This document shows positions 8,418 through 17,329 of a stretch of 64,000 nucleotides of DNA, one piece after another. The stretch is from the NCBI RefSeq assembly GCF_002906155.1, contig NZ_MUJK01000014.1, forward strand, positions 62,001-126,000. Direction: 5' to 3'. Position 1 is the first letter of the stretch. Every line of letters starts with the position of its first letter. A program made the position numbers and the translations under genes. The DNA is from Pseudomonas laurylsulfativorans. GTDB taxonomy: Bacteria; Pseudomonadota; Gammaproteobacteria; Pseudomonadales; Pseudomonadaceae. The notes under the pieces are model-generated. The model did not search any database, was not told the DNA's origin, and saw only the letters and a list, made by a program, of their open reading frames with translations.

Positions 8418-9767
8418 TCACCGCCACTGCGCACGATGGGAACCCAATTCCGTTGCCGGTAATGCCCACTGCAACGGCGTCCCGCTTATCTTCAAAGGTG
8501 CGTGCAACCGATGCGCAGGCCCCCACGGCGTCTGCTCCACGATCAACCCCTGATCCTGTACATCTTCCGCGCGTAATGCCTCACTCGTCCCCGGCCCCTG
8601 CTCGATCAACAACTTCGCCGTACGCGCCAACGACAACCGCGCCGAGCCCCCCGTACCGTCGCTCAACCGCTGCGCCAACAACCTGATCGCACTGGCCGCC
8701 ATCAAATACCCGGTGGCGTGATCGAGGGCCTGCACCGGCAACGGCACCGGCTTGTCCGCTTGCTTCCAGCGCATGCCCGCTTCGGCAATGCCGCTGCTCA
8801 TCTGTACCAGGCTGTCGAAACCTCTGCGGTTTTGCCAGGGGCCGCTCCAGCCATAAGCGTTGAGGCAAACATCGATCAGACCGGGGTTCAGTTGCCGCCG
8901 CTCATTCGTGCCCAAGCCAAGTCGCTCCAGCGCATCGGCACGATAGCCATGGAGCAGAATGTCGGCGTCCTTGAGCAGGCATTCGAATACGGCGCGGTCG
9001 GACTTGTCGTTCAGATCAAGACGCGCGCAACGTTTTCCCAACGTGACTTCCGGTACCACCCCCGGCTCGTTCCAGGTCGGCGGATCGATGCGCAAGACAT
9101 CGGCACCGAGGCCAGCAAGAAAGCGACTGGCGATGGGGCCGGCCAGCACGCGGGTCAAATCCAGCACTTTGATACCGGCCAGTGGTCGAGCCACTGAACC
9201 TGTCCACGCTTTGCTGCCCTGGCCGGGGAGGCTGGCGAGTTGAATCAAGGGGGCGGCATTGACTGCCTGGCCCTGAGGATGGGTCTGCCATTGATCCCAG
9301 GTGCGCATCTCGGCGGCACAACCACCGGCATCGACCACTGCCTGTTCCAGCTCGCTTTTCGCCCATTGCGCCACTTTGCCGGCCATCGCTGCGCGGTCGG
9401 CACAGGCACCCAGCACGCTTTCGGCCGCAGCACGGTGATGGGGCGCGTTGGTGTGCAGGCGAATCCAGCCATCGCGGGTGGGGTAGTCACCTGCGACCGG
9501 ATCCCACAGCGGCGGAACGCTCCAGCCTATCGGGCGAATCGAAGTCGCGAACCAGAACGAGGCCAGGCGTCGGTCAACTTCAAGATCGGGCAGGCGTCCG
9601 GTTTGTTGGTGCAGCAGTTCGCTGGCGGCCTGGCCGGCGGCAGCGATGCTGGCGCAGGCCAGATCCGTGACGGCAAACGCCGAGGGCAGGGCGCCGCTGG
9701 AGGTGAATGGAATCGGGGTGTGAGGCAAACCGAGTGCGGCTTGAATGGGCGTGAGCAAATCAGTCAT
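8418..9767 (-). CDS. CaiB/BaiF (family III) CoA-transferase
   Basis: A 449-residue protein with the family III core motif GIKVLDLTRVLAGPIASRFLAGLGADV, read in two parts: LDLTRVLAGP near residue 205 and FLAGLGADVLRIDPP after it. A second conserved block reads LNAYGWSGPWQNRRGFDSLVQ. Such enzymes move CoA between carboxylic acids. The N-terminal 190 residues form an extra, poorly conserved part seen in the larger members of the family. The acyl substrate cannot be told from the sequence and the neighbours give no pathway. A single gene with a REPIN at each end. Confidence 0.9.
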   Translation of the reverse strand: MTDLLTPIQAALGLPHTPIPFTSSGALPSAFAVTDLACASIAAAGQAASELLHQQTGRLPDLEVDRRLASFWFATSIRPIGWSVPPLWDPVAGDYPTRDGWIRLHTNAPHHRAAAESVLGACADRAAMAGKVAQWAKSELEQAVVDAGGCAAEMRTWDQWQTHPQGQAVNAAPLIQLASLPGQGSKAWTGSVARPLAGIKVLDLTRVLAGPIASRFLAGLGADVLRIDPPTWNEPGVVPEVTLGKRCARLDLNDKSDRAVFECLLKDADILLHGYRADALERLGLGTNERRQLNPGLIDVCLNAYGWSGPWQNRRGFDSLVQMSSGIAEAGMRWKQADKPVPLPVQALDHATGYLMAASAIRLLAQRLSDGTGGSARLSLARTAKLLIEQGPGTSEALRAEDVQDQGLIVEQTPWGPAHRLHAPLKISGTPLQWALPATELGSHRAQWR

Positions 9768-9832
9768 CGATGGGCCCTCCGGAGCGAGAGCCAGATCTTA
9801 GTTCAAAACATGACCGGAGCATGTGAAACCTT

Positions 9833-9919
9833 GTGGGAGCGAGCCTGCTCGCGAAGGCGATGTGTCAGCCACATTGATGTTGCATGGGCTGCCGTCTTCG
9901 CGAGCAGGCTGGCTCCCAC
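9833..9919. repeat. REPIN
   Basis: GTGGGAGCGAGCCTGCTCGC at 9833 pairs with an inverted arm ending at about 9919. The second arm has a base change (GGCTGGCTCCC). It lies between the chemoreceptor and CoA-transferase genes. Confidence 0.9.
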
Positions 9920-9939
9920 AGGGAGGATGAGGCGATTGT

Positions 9940-12078
9940 TTAAACGCGGAACTGATCCATCAACTTCATCTGGTGGTTGGTCAGGGAGTTGAGCTGGCTG
10001 CTGATCTGCGCCGATTCGGTGGCCTGGCCGGTCAGGGTTTCGGTCACGGTGCGGATCGCCGAGACGTTGCGGTTGACCTCTTCGGCCACGGCGCTTTGCT
10101 GTTCGGCGGCACTGGCGATTTGCAGGTTCATGTCGCTGATCACGGTGACCGCGTCGCTGATCTTGCTCAAGGCCTGGACCGCCTGCTGGATCTGCCCGGC
10201 GTTGCTGTGGGCCTGGGTCTGGCTCGAATGCATGGTGGCGACCACGCCACGGGTGCCGTTCTGGATGCGTTCGATGACCAGGCGAATTTCTTCCACCGAA
10301 TCCTGGGTCCGTTTGGCCAGGTTGCGCACTTCGTCGGCGACCACCGCAAAGCCGCGACCGCTCTCGCCGGCACGGGCGGCTTCAATCGCCGCGTTGAGGG
10401 CCAGCAGGTTGGTTTGTTCGGCGATGCTGCGAATCACCTCCAGTACCGAACCGATTTGCTCGCTGTTGACCGCGAGCGCTTCGACTTCGGTCACGGCCTT
10501 GCTCACTTCGTCGGCGAGTTGATTGATGTCGCGGGTGCTGCGCTCGATGATCTGCATGCCGTCGCGGGCCGACTGGTCGGCGCCCTTGGCGGCACTGGCC
10601 GCGTTCGAGGCGCTGTTGGCGACATCGTGGGCGGTGGCGCTCATTTCGTTGGATGCGGTGGCAACCTGATCGATTTCGCGGAACTGCACCTGCATGCCTT
10701 CGCTGGTTTGACGGGCGATTTCCGAAGACTGGTCAGCCGTGCCACGGGCATCGGTGATGCTTTGCTTGATCTGCGCGATGGTCGGTTGCAGCTTGTCGAG
10801 GAAGCGGTTGAACCAGCTCACCAGCTCGCCCAGTTCGTCCTTCTTGTTGTAGTGCAGGCGCTGAGTCAGGTCGCCGTCGCCACTGGCAATCGCCTTGAGC
10901 ATGTCGGCCACGCTATTGATCGGCCGGGTCACGCCCGACGCGGTGAGCCACATCAGCAGCAGACCGAGTACTCCGGCGATCACCGCCACCGACAGGGCCT
11001 TGATCGTGCCGCTTTGCTGGGCATCGTCGAGCACGGCCTGCAGTTTCACCGAATCGGCCAGCAGCACTTGCTTGGGCAGGTCGATCACCACGGCCCAGGC
11101 CTTGGCATCGGCGATCGGGCTGACCGGGTACACCGCACGGATCAGGTCACCTTGCTGGAGAATCTTCGGTGCACCACTGCCGAGCAATTGCAGGATGTCC
11201 TTGCCATCCGCACCCAGGGTGTCGCCGATGCTCTTGCCGACTTTCGTTGCGTCGACGCTGTAGGCCGCCATCACGCCAGTGCCGGAGACGATCAGCATGT
11301 GCCCGGCGCTGTTGAACAGTTCGCGCTGGGAACCGACGGCCGCCGCTTGCAGGGCGTCGAGGGCGATGTCGATGCCAACCACGCCGATGGACTTGCCGTC
11401 CACCAGCAGCGGGACGGAAATGGTGGTCATCAGCACTTCCTTGTTGCCGACGGTATCGGCGTACGGGTCGAGCAGGCAGATGCGCTTGCTGTCCCGGGGG
11501 CAGGTGTACCAGACGTTGTACGGCGTACCGCTGAGATTCAGGGTGGTTTTGGTCATGTCCTCTTCGACCATGATCGTGTTCAGCGACTCACCCCCGGCGC
11601 GGCTCCAGTAGGTGGCGAAACGGCCGATCTCGTTGGACTGGCGGGCGGCGTCGTTGGCGAACTCGCTGTCCTTGCCGTCCAGCCCATTGGGTTCGAACGC
11701 CAGCCAGATGCCCAGCACTTTGCTGTTGCGCTCGAAGGCGGTTTTCAGGCTCAGGTTCAATTCTTCACGCAGGGCGCCGGGCTCAAGGGCGCGCTTGGCG
11801 GCCATGGTTCGCATGTCCTTGATCTGATCGGCCAGGGCGGTCACCACCGTCAGGGTTTCACCGAACGTCTTCTGCACCCGCACCGCTTGCTCGGCGGCCT
11901 TGGCCTGGAGCAGGTCCTGCACACTGGCGGTGAGCATTCTGCTGCTGGAATCGTTGACCAGATCATCGTTCTGATTGGTCTGGTAGATGTTCATGCCCAC
12001 TATCAAGGCGACTACGCCCAGCAGGCACAGACCGGACAGCAGGACGATTTTCAGGCGAATGGACAGTGAGTCGAACAT
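9940..12078 (-). CDS. Methyl-accepting chemotaxis protein with a dCache-type sensor
   Basis: A 712-residue chemoreceptor. Transmembrane helix 1 is at about residues 10-30. A periplasmic domain of about 330 residues with PDC/dCache features (GIWLAFEPNGLDGKD, SVPLLVDGKSIGVVGIDIAL) is followed by helix 2 near residues 365-385, a HAMP domain and the signalling hairpin. The hairpin tip contains the near-invariant EQTNLLALNAAIEAARAGE. The ligand is not identifiable; several Pseudomonas dCache receptors bind amino acids or polyamines. Two tandem dyads lie just upstream (12132-12169). Confidence 0.95.
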   Translation of the reverse strand: MFDSLSIRLKIVLLSGLCLLGVVALIVGMNIYQTNQNDDLVNDSSSRMLTASVQDLLQAKAAEQAVRVQKTFGETLTVVTALADQIKDMRTMAAKRALEPGALREELNLSLKTAFERNSKVLGIWLAFEPNGLDGKDSEFANDAARQSNEIGRFATYWSRAGGESLNTIMVEEDMTKTTLNLSGTPYNVWYTCPRDSKRICLLDPYADTVGNKEVLMTTISVPLLVDGKSIGVVGIDIALDALQAAAVGSQRELFNSAGHMLIVSGTGVMAAYSVDATKVGKSIGDTLGADGKDILQLLGSGAPKILQQGDLIRAVYPVSPIADAKAWAVVIDLPKQVLLADSVKLQAVLDDAQQSGTIKALSVAVIAGVLGLLLMWLTASGVTRPINSVADMLKAIASGDGDLTQRLHYNKKDELGELVSWFNRFLDKLQPTIAQIKQSITDARGTADQSSEIARQTSEGMQVQFREIDQVATASNEMSATAHDVANSASNAASAAKGADQSARDGMQIIERSTRDINQLADEVSKAVTEVEALAVNSEQIGSVLEVIRSIAEQTNLLALNAAIEAARAGESGRGFAVVADEVRNLAKRTQDSVEEIRLVIERIQNGTRGVVATMHSSQTQAHSNAGQIQQAVQALSKISDAVTVISDMNLQIASAAEQQSAVAEEVNRNVSAIRTVTETLTGQATESAQISSQLNSLTNHQMKLMDQFRV

Positions 12079-12131
12079 AGGGCGAGCTCGCGAATGGATG
12101 AAGTGTTGGCTGTGGGCCGTTGTGGCTCACT

Positions 12132-12169
12132 CGCTAAATCCATTTAGCGCCGATCTATGCACATCGGCG
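12132..12169. promoter_or_regulatory. Two tandem inverted repeats upstream of the chemoreceptor gene
   Basis: CGCTAAAT-CC-ATTTAGCG (12132-12149, perfect 8-bp arms) overlaps by two bases CGCCGAT-N8-ATCGGCG (12148-12169, perfect 7-bp arms). They sit 54-91 nt before the chemoreceptor start. They may be operators or a hairpin pair in the leader. No T-run follows on either strand. Confidence 0.5.
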
Positions 12170-12278
12170 TGGCGTTGAGGTTACATGAGGGGCAACCCGA
12201 CGAACGGTAGTTGTTGAACGTTTGCGCAGAAAAATGTGCCGAAAAGCGCTTTAAAACGAGGAAAAGTCGCGGAATTAC

Positions 12279-12668
12279 TCAGGAGGGTTCTGGCACTGAC
12301 TCCGGCCGTGACCAGATCCACAGGTTGCCTAGCCCCATCCCGGCCATCGCCAGGTAAATCGGCCAGCCGTGATCGAGCATCACCAGCATCAGGCCGGCAC
12401 ATAACAGCATGCTGACAGTGGCGCTGACTTTTGCCCGGCGCGCAATGATCTTGCCGTTGCGCCAGTTATGGAGGATAGGGCCGAACAGCCGGTGGTTTTC
12501 CAGCCAGGCACTCAGACGCGGTGAACTGCGCGTCGCGGCCCAGGCGGCCAGCAGGATGAACTCGGTGGTTGGCAGACCGGGTATGACGATGGCGATCAGG
12601 CCGATGCCCAGGCTGACATAGGCGAGCAGTCCGAAGAGGAGGCGGGAGAGTTTTGAAGAAGCGGGCAT
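12279..12668 (-). CDS. YbaN/DUF454 family inner-membrane protein
   Basis: A 129-residue protein with hydrophobic helices at about residues 9-44 and 83-120 and the family motif IPGLPTTEFILLAAWAA, followed by SPRLSAWLENHRLFGPIL. This is the DUF454/YbaN family, whose function is unknown. It lies downstream of the heme oxygenase gene on the same strand with a REPIN between them, so co-transcription is possible. Confidence 0.88.
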   Translation of the reverse strand: MPASSKLSRLLFGLLAYVSLGIGLIAIVIPGLPTTEFILLAAWAATRSSPRLSAWLENHRLFGPILHNWRNGKIIARRAKVSATVSMLLCAGLMLVMLDHGWPIYLAMAGMGLGNLWIWSRPESVPEPS

Positions 12669-12726
12669 GGGCTCTGGGGATGCGTATGAAGCTGAATGGA
12701 GATCTTACAGATTTACCTGGCCCTTT

Positions 12727-12814
12727 GTGGGAGCGAGCCTGCTCGCGAAAGCTGAGTATCAGTCGACATAAATGTTGAATGAAAGACCATTTTCGCGAGC
12801 AGGCTCGCTCCCAT
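12727..12814. repeat. REPIN
   Basis: GTGGGAGCGAGCCTGCTCGC at 12727 is paired with its inverse, ending at 12814. It lies between hemO and the YbaN-like gene. Confidence 0.92.
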
Positions 12815-12829
12815 AGGGACCGCGGTGTA

Positions 12830-13438
12830 TCAGGCGACTTCTGGTGCGCTGGCGTAAGCCTGCTCCAGCAACACGGTAAAACGGTTGAACGCGTCGATGG
12901 CGCCTTTTTCCACTTCGGCTTCTTCCTGGGCGCTGAGCTCAAGGCCGTCCAGGGTTTTGACGAAGTTCTTCCAGCCTTCCGCGCGGCCACCGGCCGGTTC
13001 GCCGAGGTGACGGGCGCCGAAGGTTTCGCTCAGGCCAAGGCCCACGGCGCGCTTGATCAGGAACGCCGCGCCGAGCTTCGAACCTTCCGAAACAAAGATC
13101 CAGCCCAGGGCTTGGGCCTTGGTCGGGTTCTTCAGGGCGCCGGCGACAGGTGCCGGCACGTCGGTGTCCAGGTCCGCGAGGTCCGCCCTGGCCGCATCGG
13201 CGCGGCAGCGAGCCGGCAGGTCCGGGACGATGGCGGTCAGTTCGGCATCGTTGTACAGCGACACCAGCTCCGACTGGAACAGGTACTGCGCCACCACGAA
13301 ACGGGCGAAATTGGCCTGGGTCTCAAACGGGGCATGGGCTTTGACCAGGACATCGAGCTTGGTGTGTGGCTCGTTGGTGACCTGGTTCAAACGCTGTGAA
13401 CGCAGGTTGGGGCGTTGTTCGGTGGCCTGGGTAGTCAT
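12830..13438 (-). CDS. hemO: Heme oxygenase (PigA/HemO type)
   Basis: A 202-residue cytoplasmic enzyme that opens heme with O2 to give biliverdin, CO and Fe2+. The N-terminal LRSQRLNQVTNEPH puts the likely proximal heme ligand at His25, matching the P. aeruginosa HemO histidine. ALGWIFVSEGSKLGAAFL forms the distal-helix motif of bacterial PigA-type oxygenases. AAGGAA precedes the ATG. It is downstream of the heme receptor gene, and its upstream region carries a copy of the sigma-type promoter found before that gene, so it should respond to the same signal. Confidence 0.96.
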   Translation of the reverse strand: MTTQATEQRPNLRSQRLNQVTNEPHTKLDVLVKAHAPFETQANFARFVVAQYLFQSELVSLYNDAELTAIVPDLPARCRADAARADLADLDTDVPAPVAGALKNPTKAQALGWIFVSEGSKLGAAFLIKRAVGLGLSETFGARHLGEPAGGRAEGWKNFVKTLDGLELSAQEEAEVEKGAIDAFNRFTVLLEQAYASAPEVA

Positions 13439-13470
13439 GGCATTTCCTTGGAGAAATTAGAGGCGCTTGG

Positions 13471-13506
13471 TAACGAGACGTACAGGAAGGCGCCTGACAG
13501 TAAAAA
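13471..13506 (-). promoter_or_regulatory. Predicted ECF-sigma (HxuI-type) promoter of hemO
   Basis: On the minus strand it reads TTTTTACT-N15-GTACGTCTCGTTA. The CGTCT core is the -10 typical of FecI-family sigmas. The same two blocks with identical spacing occur before the receptor gene at 16197-16232. Transcription would begin near 13465, about 27 nt before the hemO start. Confidence 0.7.
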
Positions 13507-13552
13507 ATCCTCGCTGGGCGGTTTCAATTCACCGCCCGGCGGGATGAACGGG

Positions 13553-16120
13553 TCAGATATCCCAGATCAGGTTGACCGCGAAGTTGCGACCCGGCTGGGT
13601 CAGGCGGTCGAGGTTGGCCGGTTGGGTCACCGAGGCTTCGCCGACACTGTCGTAGCCGCGCACGTCATCCCACAGCCAGTATTTCTTGTCGGTCAAGTTG
13701 TAGACGCCGCCGCTGACGGTCACATCGTCTGTCACCTTGTAGAACGCGCTCAGGTCCAGAATGCCGAAGCCTGGGGTCTTGAACTGGGTGCTGGTGCCGT
13801 CCGGGGTTTTGAAACTGGTGCTGTCGACGCGATCCTTCTTCTTCACCAGGGTCCAGCTGAGCAAGCCACCGTAGTTGTCCTGGTCGTAGCCAAGGCCGAA
13901 TACGCCGGTCAGCGGATTGACGCTGTTGAGCGGCTCGCCCGAGTCGTCGTTGCGACCGTAGGCATAGGCCACCGAACCCTGGGTGTAGAGGCCTTGCGGT
14001 GCACCGAAGGCGTCAAGGTTCAGACGGCCCTTGACCTCGGCACCCTTGATGGTGGCGTGCTTGATGTTGTTGCTCTGGAAGGTGAGCTCGGTGTAGCCCG
14101 GCGTGATGGCGTTCTCGTTAATGAAGTCGCGGTATTTGTTGTAGAACACGGCGACGTCAAACGAGCCCTGCTCGAAGTTGCCGCGCAAACCCGTCTCGTA
14201 GCTTTTGCTCTTTTCCGGTTCGAGGTCCGGATTAGGGGCGACCTTATAGCCGCCAGAGAGGTTTTCGAAACGACCGTACAAAGCCTTGGCGGACGGGGTG
14301 CGGAAGCCTTCGGCGTATTTGCCGTACCAGGTGTAATAGTCGTTGAAGCTGTAGGTAGTGCCAAAATTCGGCGACAGGCGATGCCAGGTCTTGGTCTCGT
14401 CACTCACCGTGCCGTTGCCGCTCTGGTCGGCGGTGGCCAGGAACTCTTCGGTGATGTGCGGCTTGAGCTCGGTGTAGTCGTAGCGTGCACCCGGCAGGAA
14501 GGTCCAGTTGCCCCAGCTGATCTGATCCTGGGCGAACAGGCTGTAGCTGTTGATGGTCGGGTCCGGGAAGTCACTGGCGGGTGTCAGCGTGTCGTTGGCG
14601 CTAGGGGCACCAATGACCCGGCAGGCACCGGCCACGGTCAGGCAAGTGCCGGTACCGGTACGCAGGCCGGTGATTTTGTCCTGCTTGATGGTGGTGCCAT
14701 AGGTGACGAGGTGTTCGGTGTCGGCGATGGCAAACGACTTGTCAGCCTGGGCATCGAATACCCATTGGCGGTCCTTGTAGGTGGTATCGCGGTTACGCAG
14801 CACGGTTCGTGACGGCGGCGCGTAGATTTCCTCGGTGCTCTGGTCGGTCTTGGCGATCTGGTAGTTCAGTGTCCACTTGATGTTGTCGGCTAGGGCGCTG
14901 TCCAGACCGAAGCTGTGTTCCAGGCCAAAGCGTTCGCGGGTGATCGTGTCGTTACCGGTACGGGACTTGTAGTAGCCAAAACCGCGTCCTGCATTGAACG
15001 GGCCGCCCACGGCGCTCAATTGATTGGTGTCGCGGTCGTCCTTGTAATGCTCATAGGTCAGGCCCAGGCGCGCGTCGTCGGCGTAATCCCAGCCCAGTTT
15101 GGCCAGCACGCTGGTGGTGCGAGCGTCTTGGGGATTGGCTTCAGTACGGTTCAGGCCAGTGCCACCGGTTTCTCCGTAGGATTCTGTTTCATGACCGTTG
15201 CGTTGACTGAGATGCAGCAGGCCATCGAACTCACCGGTGCGACCGGCGACGGTGCCGGACGTCAGCCAACTTTCGTCGGCGGAGCTGTAGCCGGTTTTCA
15301 GGCGCGCACCGACATCCTTGCCCGGTTTGATGATGTCGTCCGGGTCCAGCGTGTAGTAGCTGACGGCGCCGCCAATGGCATTGCTGCCGTACAAAACAGA
15401 GGCCGGGCCGCGGAGGATTTCCACACGCTTGACGATTTCCGGGTCGACATAGTTGCGGTTGGTCTGGGCATAGGGGCCGTTGAAGAAGCCGTCAGGTACC
15501 TGCACGCCATCGACCTGGGTCAGCACGCGGTCGCCATCGATGCCGCGAATGTTGTAGCCGGTGATACCGGCCCGCTGGCCTGCGCCGCCGACCGAAACAC
15601 CGGGTTCGTAGCGCACCAGTTCCTTGATGGTATTGACGTTGTTGCGGTCCAGATCTTCGCGGGTGTAGACAGAGACCGTGCTCGGCACGCTATTCACAGA
15701 CTGTTCGTTACGGGTGGCGCTGATGGTCACCTGATCCAGATTCAGGGCACTGCTACCGCTACGCTTTTCCAGCACGATGCTGTTGTTGCCCAGTTTGCGA
15801 TAGCTCAGGTTGGTCCCCACCAACAGGCGCTCCAGGGCTTTCTCCGGCGACAGGGAACCGCGTACGCCCGGCGAGGCCACACCTTGTGCCAGCTCCGACG
15901 ACACACCGACCTGCCAGCCCGTCACGGCGGTAAAGGCATTGAGTGCCGACACCAGTGACTGCTGGGGAATGGCGAACGAGTAGTCGCCCATTTTGCGGGT
16001 CGACTGCTCGGCGGCGGTGGCGGCCATCAGCGGTGCGGTGCCGGCCATCAGGATGGCAGCGGTCAATAGCGACAGCACGCGGGAAGGTGAAGGGGCTTGG
16101 CGGGTAAGGCGAGAGGACAT
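13553..16120 (-). CDS. hxuA: TonB-dependent heme receptor with STN signalling domain (HxuA-like)
   Basis: An 855-residue outer-membrane receptor. A signal peptide covers about residues 1-37, an STN (secretin/TonB short N-terminal) domain about 46-120, then a plug with RGPASVLYGSNAIGG and a 22-strand barrel ending in NLIWDI with terminal aromatic-hydrophobic residues. FRTPSAKALYGRF and the later NPDL correspond to the FRAP/NPNL boxes of heme receptors. The ATG at 16120, with GGAG upstream, was chosen over a GTG at 16141. The STN domain and the adjacent FecR and FecI genes indicate cell-surface signalling. The symbol follows the Hxu system of P. aeruginosa. Confidence 0.92.
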   Translation of the reverse strand: MSSRLTRQAPSPSRVLSLLTAAILMAGTAPLMAATAAEQSTRKMGDYSFAIPQQSLVSALNAFTAVTGWQVGVSSELAQGVASPGVRGSLSPEKALERLLVGTNLSYRKLGNNSIVLEKRSGSSALNLDQVTISATRNEQSVNSVPSTVSVYTREDLDRNNVNTIKELVRYEPGVSVGGAGQRAGITGYNIRGIDGDRVLTQVDGVQVPDGFFNGPYAQTNRNYVDPEIVKRVEILRGPASVLYGSNAIGGAVSYYTLDPDDIIKPGKDVGARLKTGYSSADESWLTSGTVAGRTGEFDGLLHLSQRNGHETESYGETGGTGLNRTEANPQDARTTSVLAKLGWDYADDARLGLTYEHYKDDRDTNQLSAVGGPFNAGRGFGYYKSRTGNDTITRERFGLEHSFGLDSALADNIKWTLNYQIAKTDQSTEEIYAPPSRTVLRNRDTTYKDRQWVFDAQADKSFAIADTEHLVTYGTTIKQDKITGLRTGTGTCLTVAGACRVIGAPSANDTLTPASDFPDPTINSYSLFAQDQISWGNWTFLPGARYDYTELKPHITEEFLATADQSGNGTVSDETKTWHRLSPNFGTTYSFNDYYTWYGKYAEGFRTPSAKALYGRFENLSGGYKVAPNPDLEPEKSKSYETGLRGNFEQGSFDVAVFYNKYRDFINENAITPGYTELTFQSNNIKHATIKGAEVKGRLNLDAFGAPQGLYTQGSVAYAYGRNDDSGEPLNSVNPLTGVFGLGYDQDNYGGLLSWTLVKKKDRVDSTSFKTPDGTSTQFKTPGFGILDLSAFYKVTDDVTVSGGVYNLTDKKYWLWDDVRGYDSVGEASVTQPANLDRLTQPGRNFAVNLIWDI

Positions 16121-16196
16121 CGATAGCGCTCCGTGTCGCACGAATCTTTATAGGTGCTGATTGGCATCATGAGATGCGAATCAATTGCATTGGCTA

Positions 16197-16232
16197 TAAC
16201 GAGACGTACGGGATTTGCCTATCGAGTAAAAA
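16197..16232 (-). promoter_or_regulatory. Predicted ECF-sigma (HxuI-type) promoter of the heme receptor gene
   Basis: It has the same bipartite sequence as before hemO: TTTTTACT-N15-GTACGTCTCGTTA on the minus strand. The -10-like CGTCT is about 85 nt upstream of the receptor start. An AATGAGAATTATT stretch resembling half of a Fur box overlaps the -35 end at about 16229-16246, which would let Fur act here too. Confidence 0.7.
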
Positions 16233-16242
16233 TAATTCTCAT

Positions 16243-17208
16243 TCAGTTCAGGATGACCAGCGCCGGGAATTCCTGGAGCCGGGCCGAGGTGATGTGGGCC
16301 AGGGAACGGATCACGTCCAGCGGCTGATCGAGGCGATAGTTGCCGGTCACGGCGACATCGGCCAGTTGTTCGTTGTTGTTGATGATCCAGCCCGGGTAGT
16401 AGCGGCGGAGTTCTGACAGGACCTGGTTCAACGGGCAGTTTTCAAACACCAGTCGCCCCTGAACCCATGCCAGATCGGTGGCGGCATCCAGCTTGGCCGG
16501 GCGGTCGAAGCCGTTGGGGCCGATGCGGATACTTTCCCCGGCGGACAAGCGCACTCGGGCATCGTCACGGGTGGCGCGCAAGTCGACATCCCCACGCTGT
16601 ACCCGCACCTGTGCCACGCCGTCGAGGTAACGCACGGCAAACGCGGTATCGCGAACGCTGGCCGTGACCGGGCCGGCATCGATTTCCAGAGGCTGGCTGC
16701 GATTGGCCTGTACTTCGAAAAACGCTTCACCCTGATACAGGCGGGCAACACGTTGTTGATCATTGATGGTGCTGGAGAACGCCGAATTGGTATTGAGCAG
16801 GACTTTGGAGCCGTCCTCCAGTTGCAGGCGCTGGCGCTCGCCGACCACGGTCAGGTGATCGGCCTGCAGGCGCATCGGCAGATTGCTGAAACTGAACAGG
16901 CCGAGCAACAGCACGGCGGCGGTGGCCAGCGGTTTCCAGTGCGGACGCAGGCGGCCTAGCACAGAGACTTTCGCGGGACGGGCAGCCAGGCTTTGCGCGC
17001 ATTGCGCTACCTGCGGGCCGTCCCAAATCGCCTGGGCCTTGGCGAAGGCCTGGGCATTGAGCGGGTCGGCATCGAGCCAGGCATGGAACTGGCGGGTCTG
17101 CTCCTCGTCGGGACTGCCGAGCACTATCAGCCAGTCCAGGGCCTGGTCCATCGCGCTAGCGGGGTCCTGCGCCGATGAAGGCTCAGGGGAGCGGTGGTTG
17201 TCCGTCAC
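16243..17208 (-). CDS. hxuR: FecR-family anti-sigma regulator (HxuR-like)
   Basis: A 321-residue inner-membrane protein. The cytoplasmic N-terminal domain (ALDWLIVLGSPDEEQTRQF) is followed by one membrane helix at about residues 90-105 (LATAAVLLLGLFSFSNLP) and a periplasmic FecR domain with RQRLQLEDGSKVLLNTNSAF. Such proteins hold the sigma factor inactive until the receptor STN domain signals. The GTG at 17208, preceded by GAGGA, gives a standard FecR N-terminus. An upstream in-frame ATG at 17280 adds 24 atypical residues and was rejected. It lies between the sigma and receptor genes. Confidence 0.92.
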   Translation of the reverse strand: MTDNHRSPEPSSAQDPASAMDQALDWLIVLGSPDEEQTRQFHAWLDADPLNAQAFAKAQAIWDGPQVAQCAQSLAARPAKVSVLGRLRPHWKPLATAAVLLLGLFSFSNLPMRLQADHLTVVGERQRLQLEDGSKVLLNTNSAFSSTINDQQRVARLYQGEAFFEVQANRSQPLEIDAGPVTASVRDTAFAVRYLDGVAQVRVQRGDVDLRATRDDARVRLSAGESIRIGPNGFDRPAKLDAATDLAWVQGRLVFENCPLNQVLSELRRYYPGWIINNNEQLADVAVTGNYRLDQPLDVIRSLAHITSARLQEFPALVILN

Positions 17209-17329
17209 GGTGTTTCCTCGGCAGTGTCTGTGCACGGCTGTTTTTTTAGTGAAGCGTAAAAAGTGTGCCAAGGGTAGCAAAGCCCGATGACCAGCGCAGT
17301 CGGTCAGGGTAAGCGCAAGATCCTGATGC

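Noticed and set aside
9973..12069. 698-codon open frame on the plus strand
   Set aside because: It is the complement of the chemoreceptor gene in a high-GC genome. It has no domain and no ribosome site, and the minus-strand protein is unmistakable.
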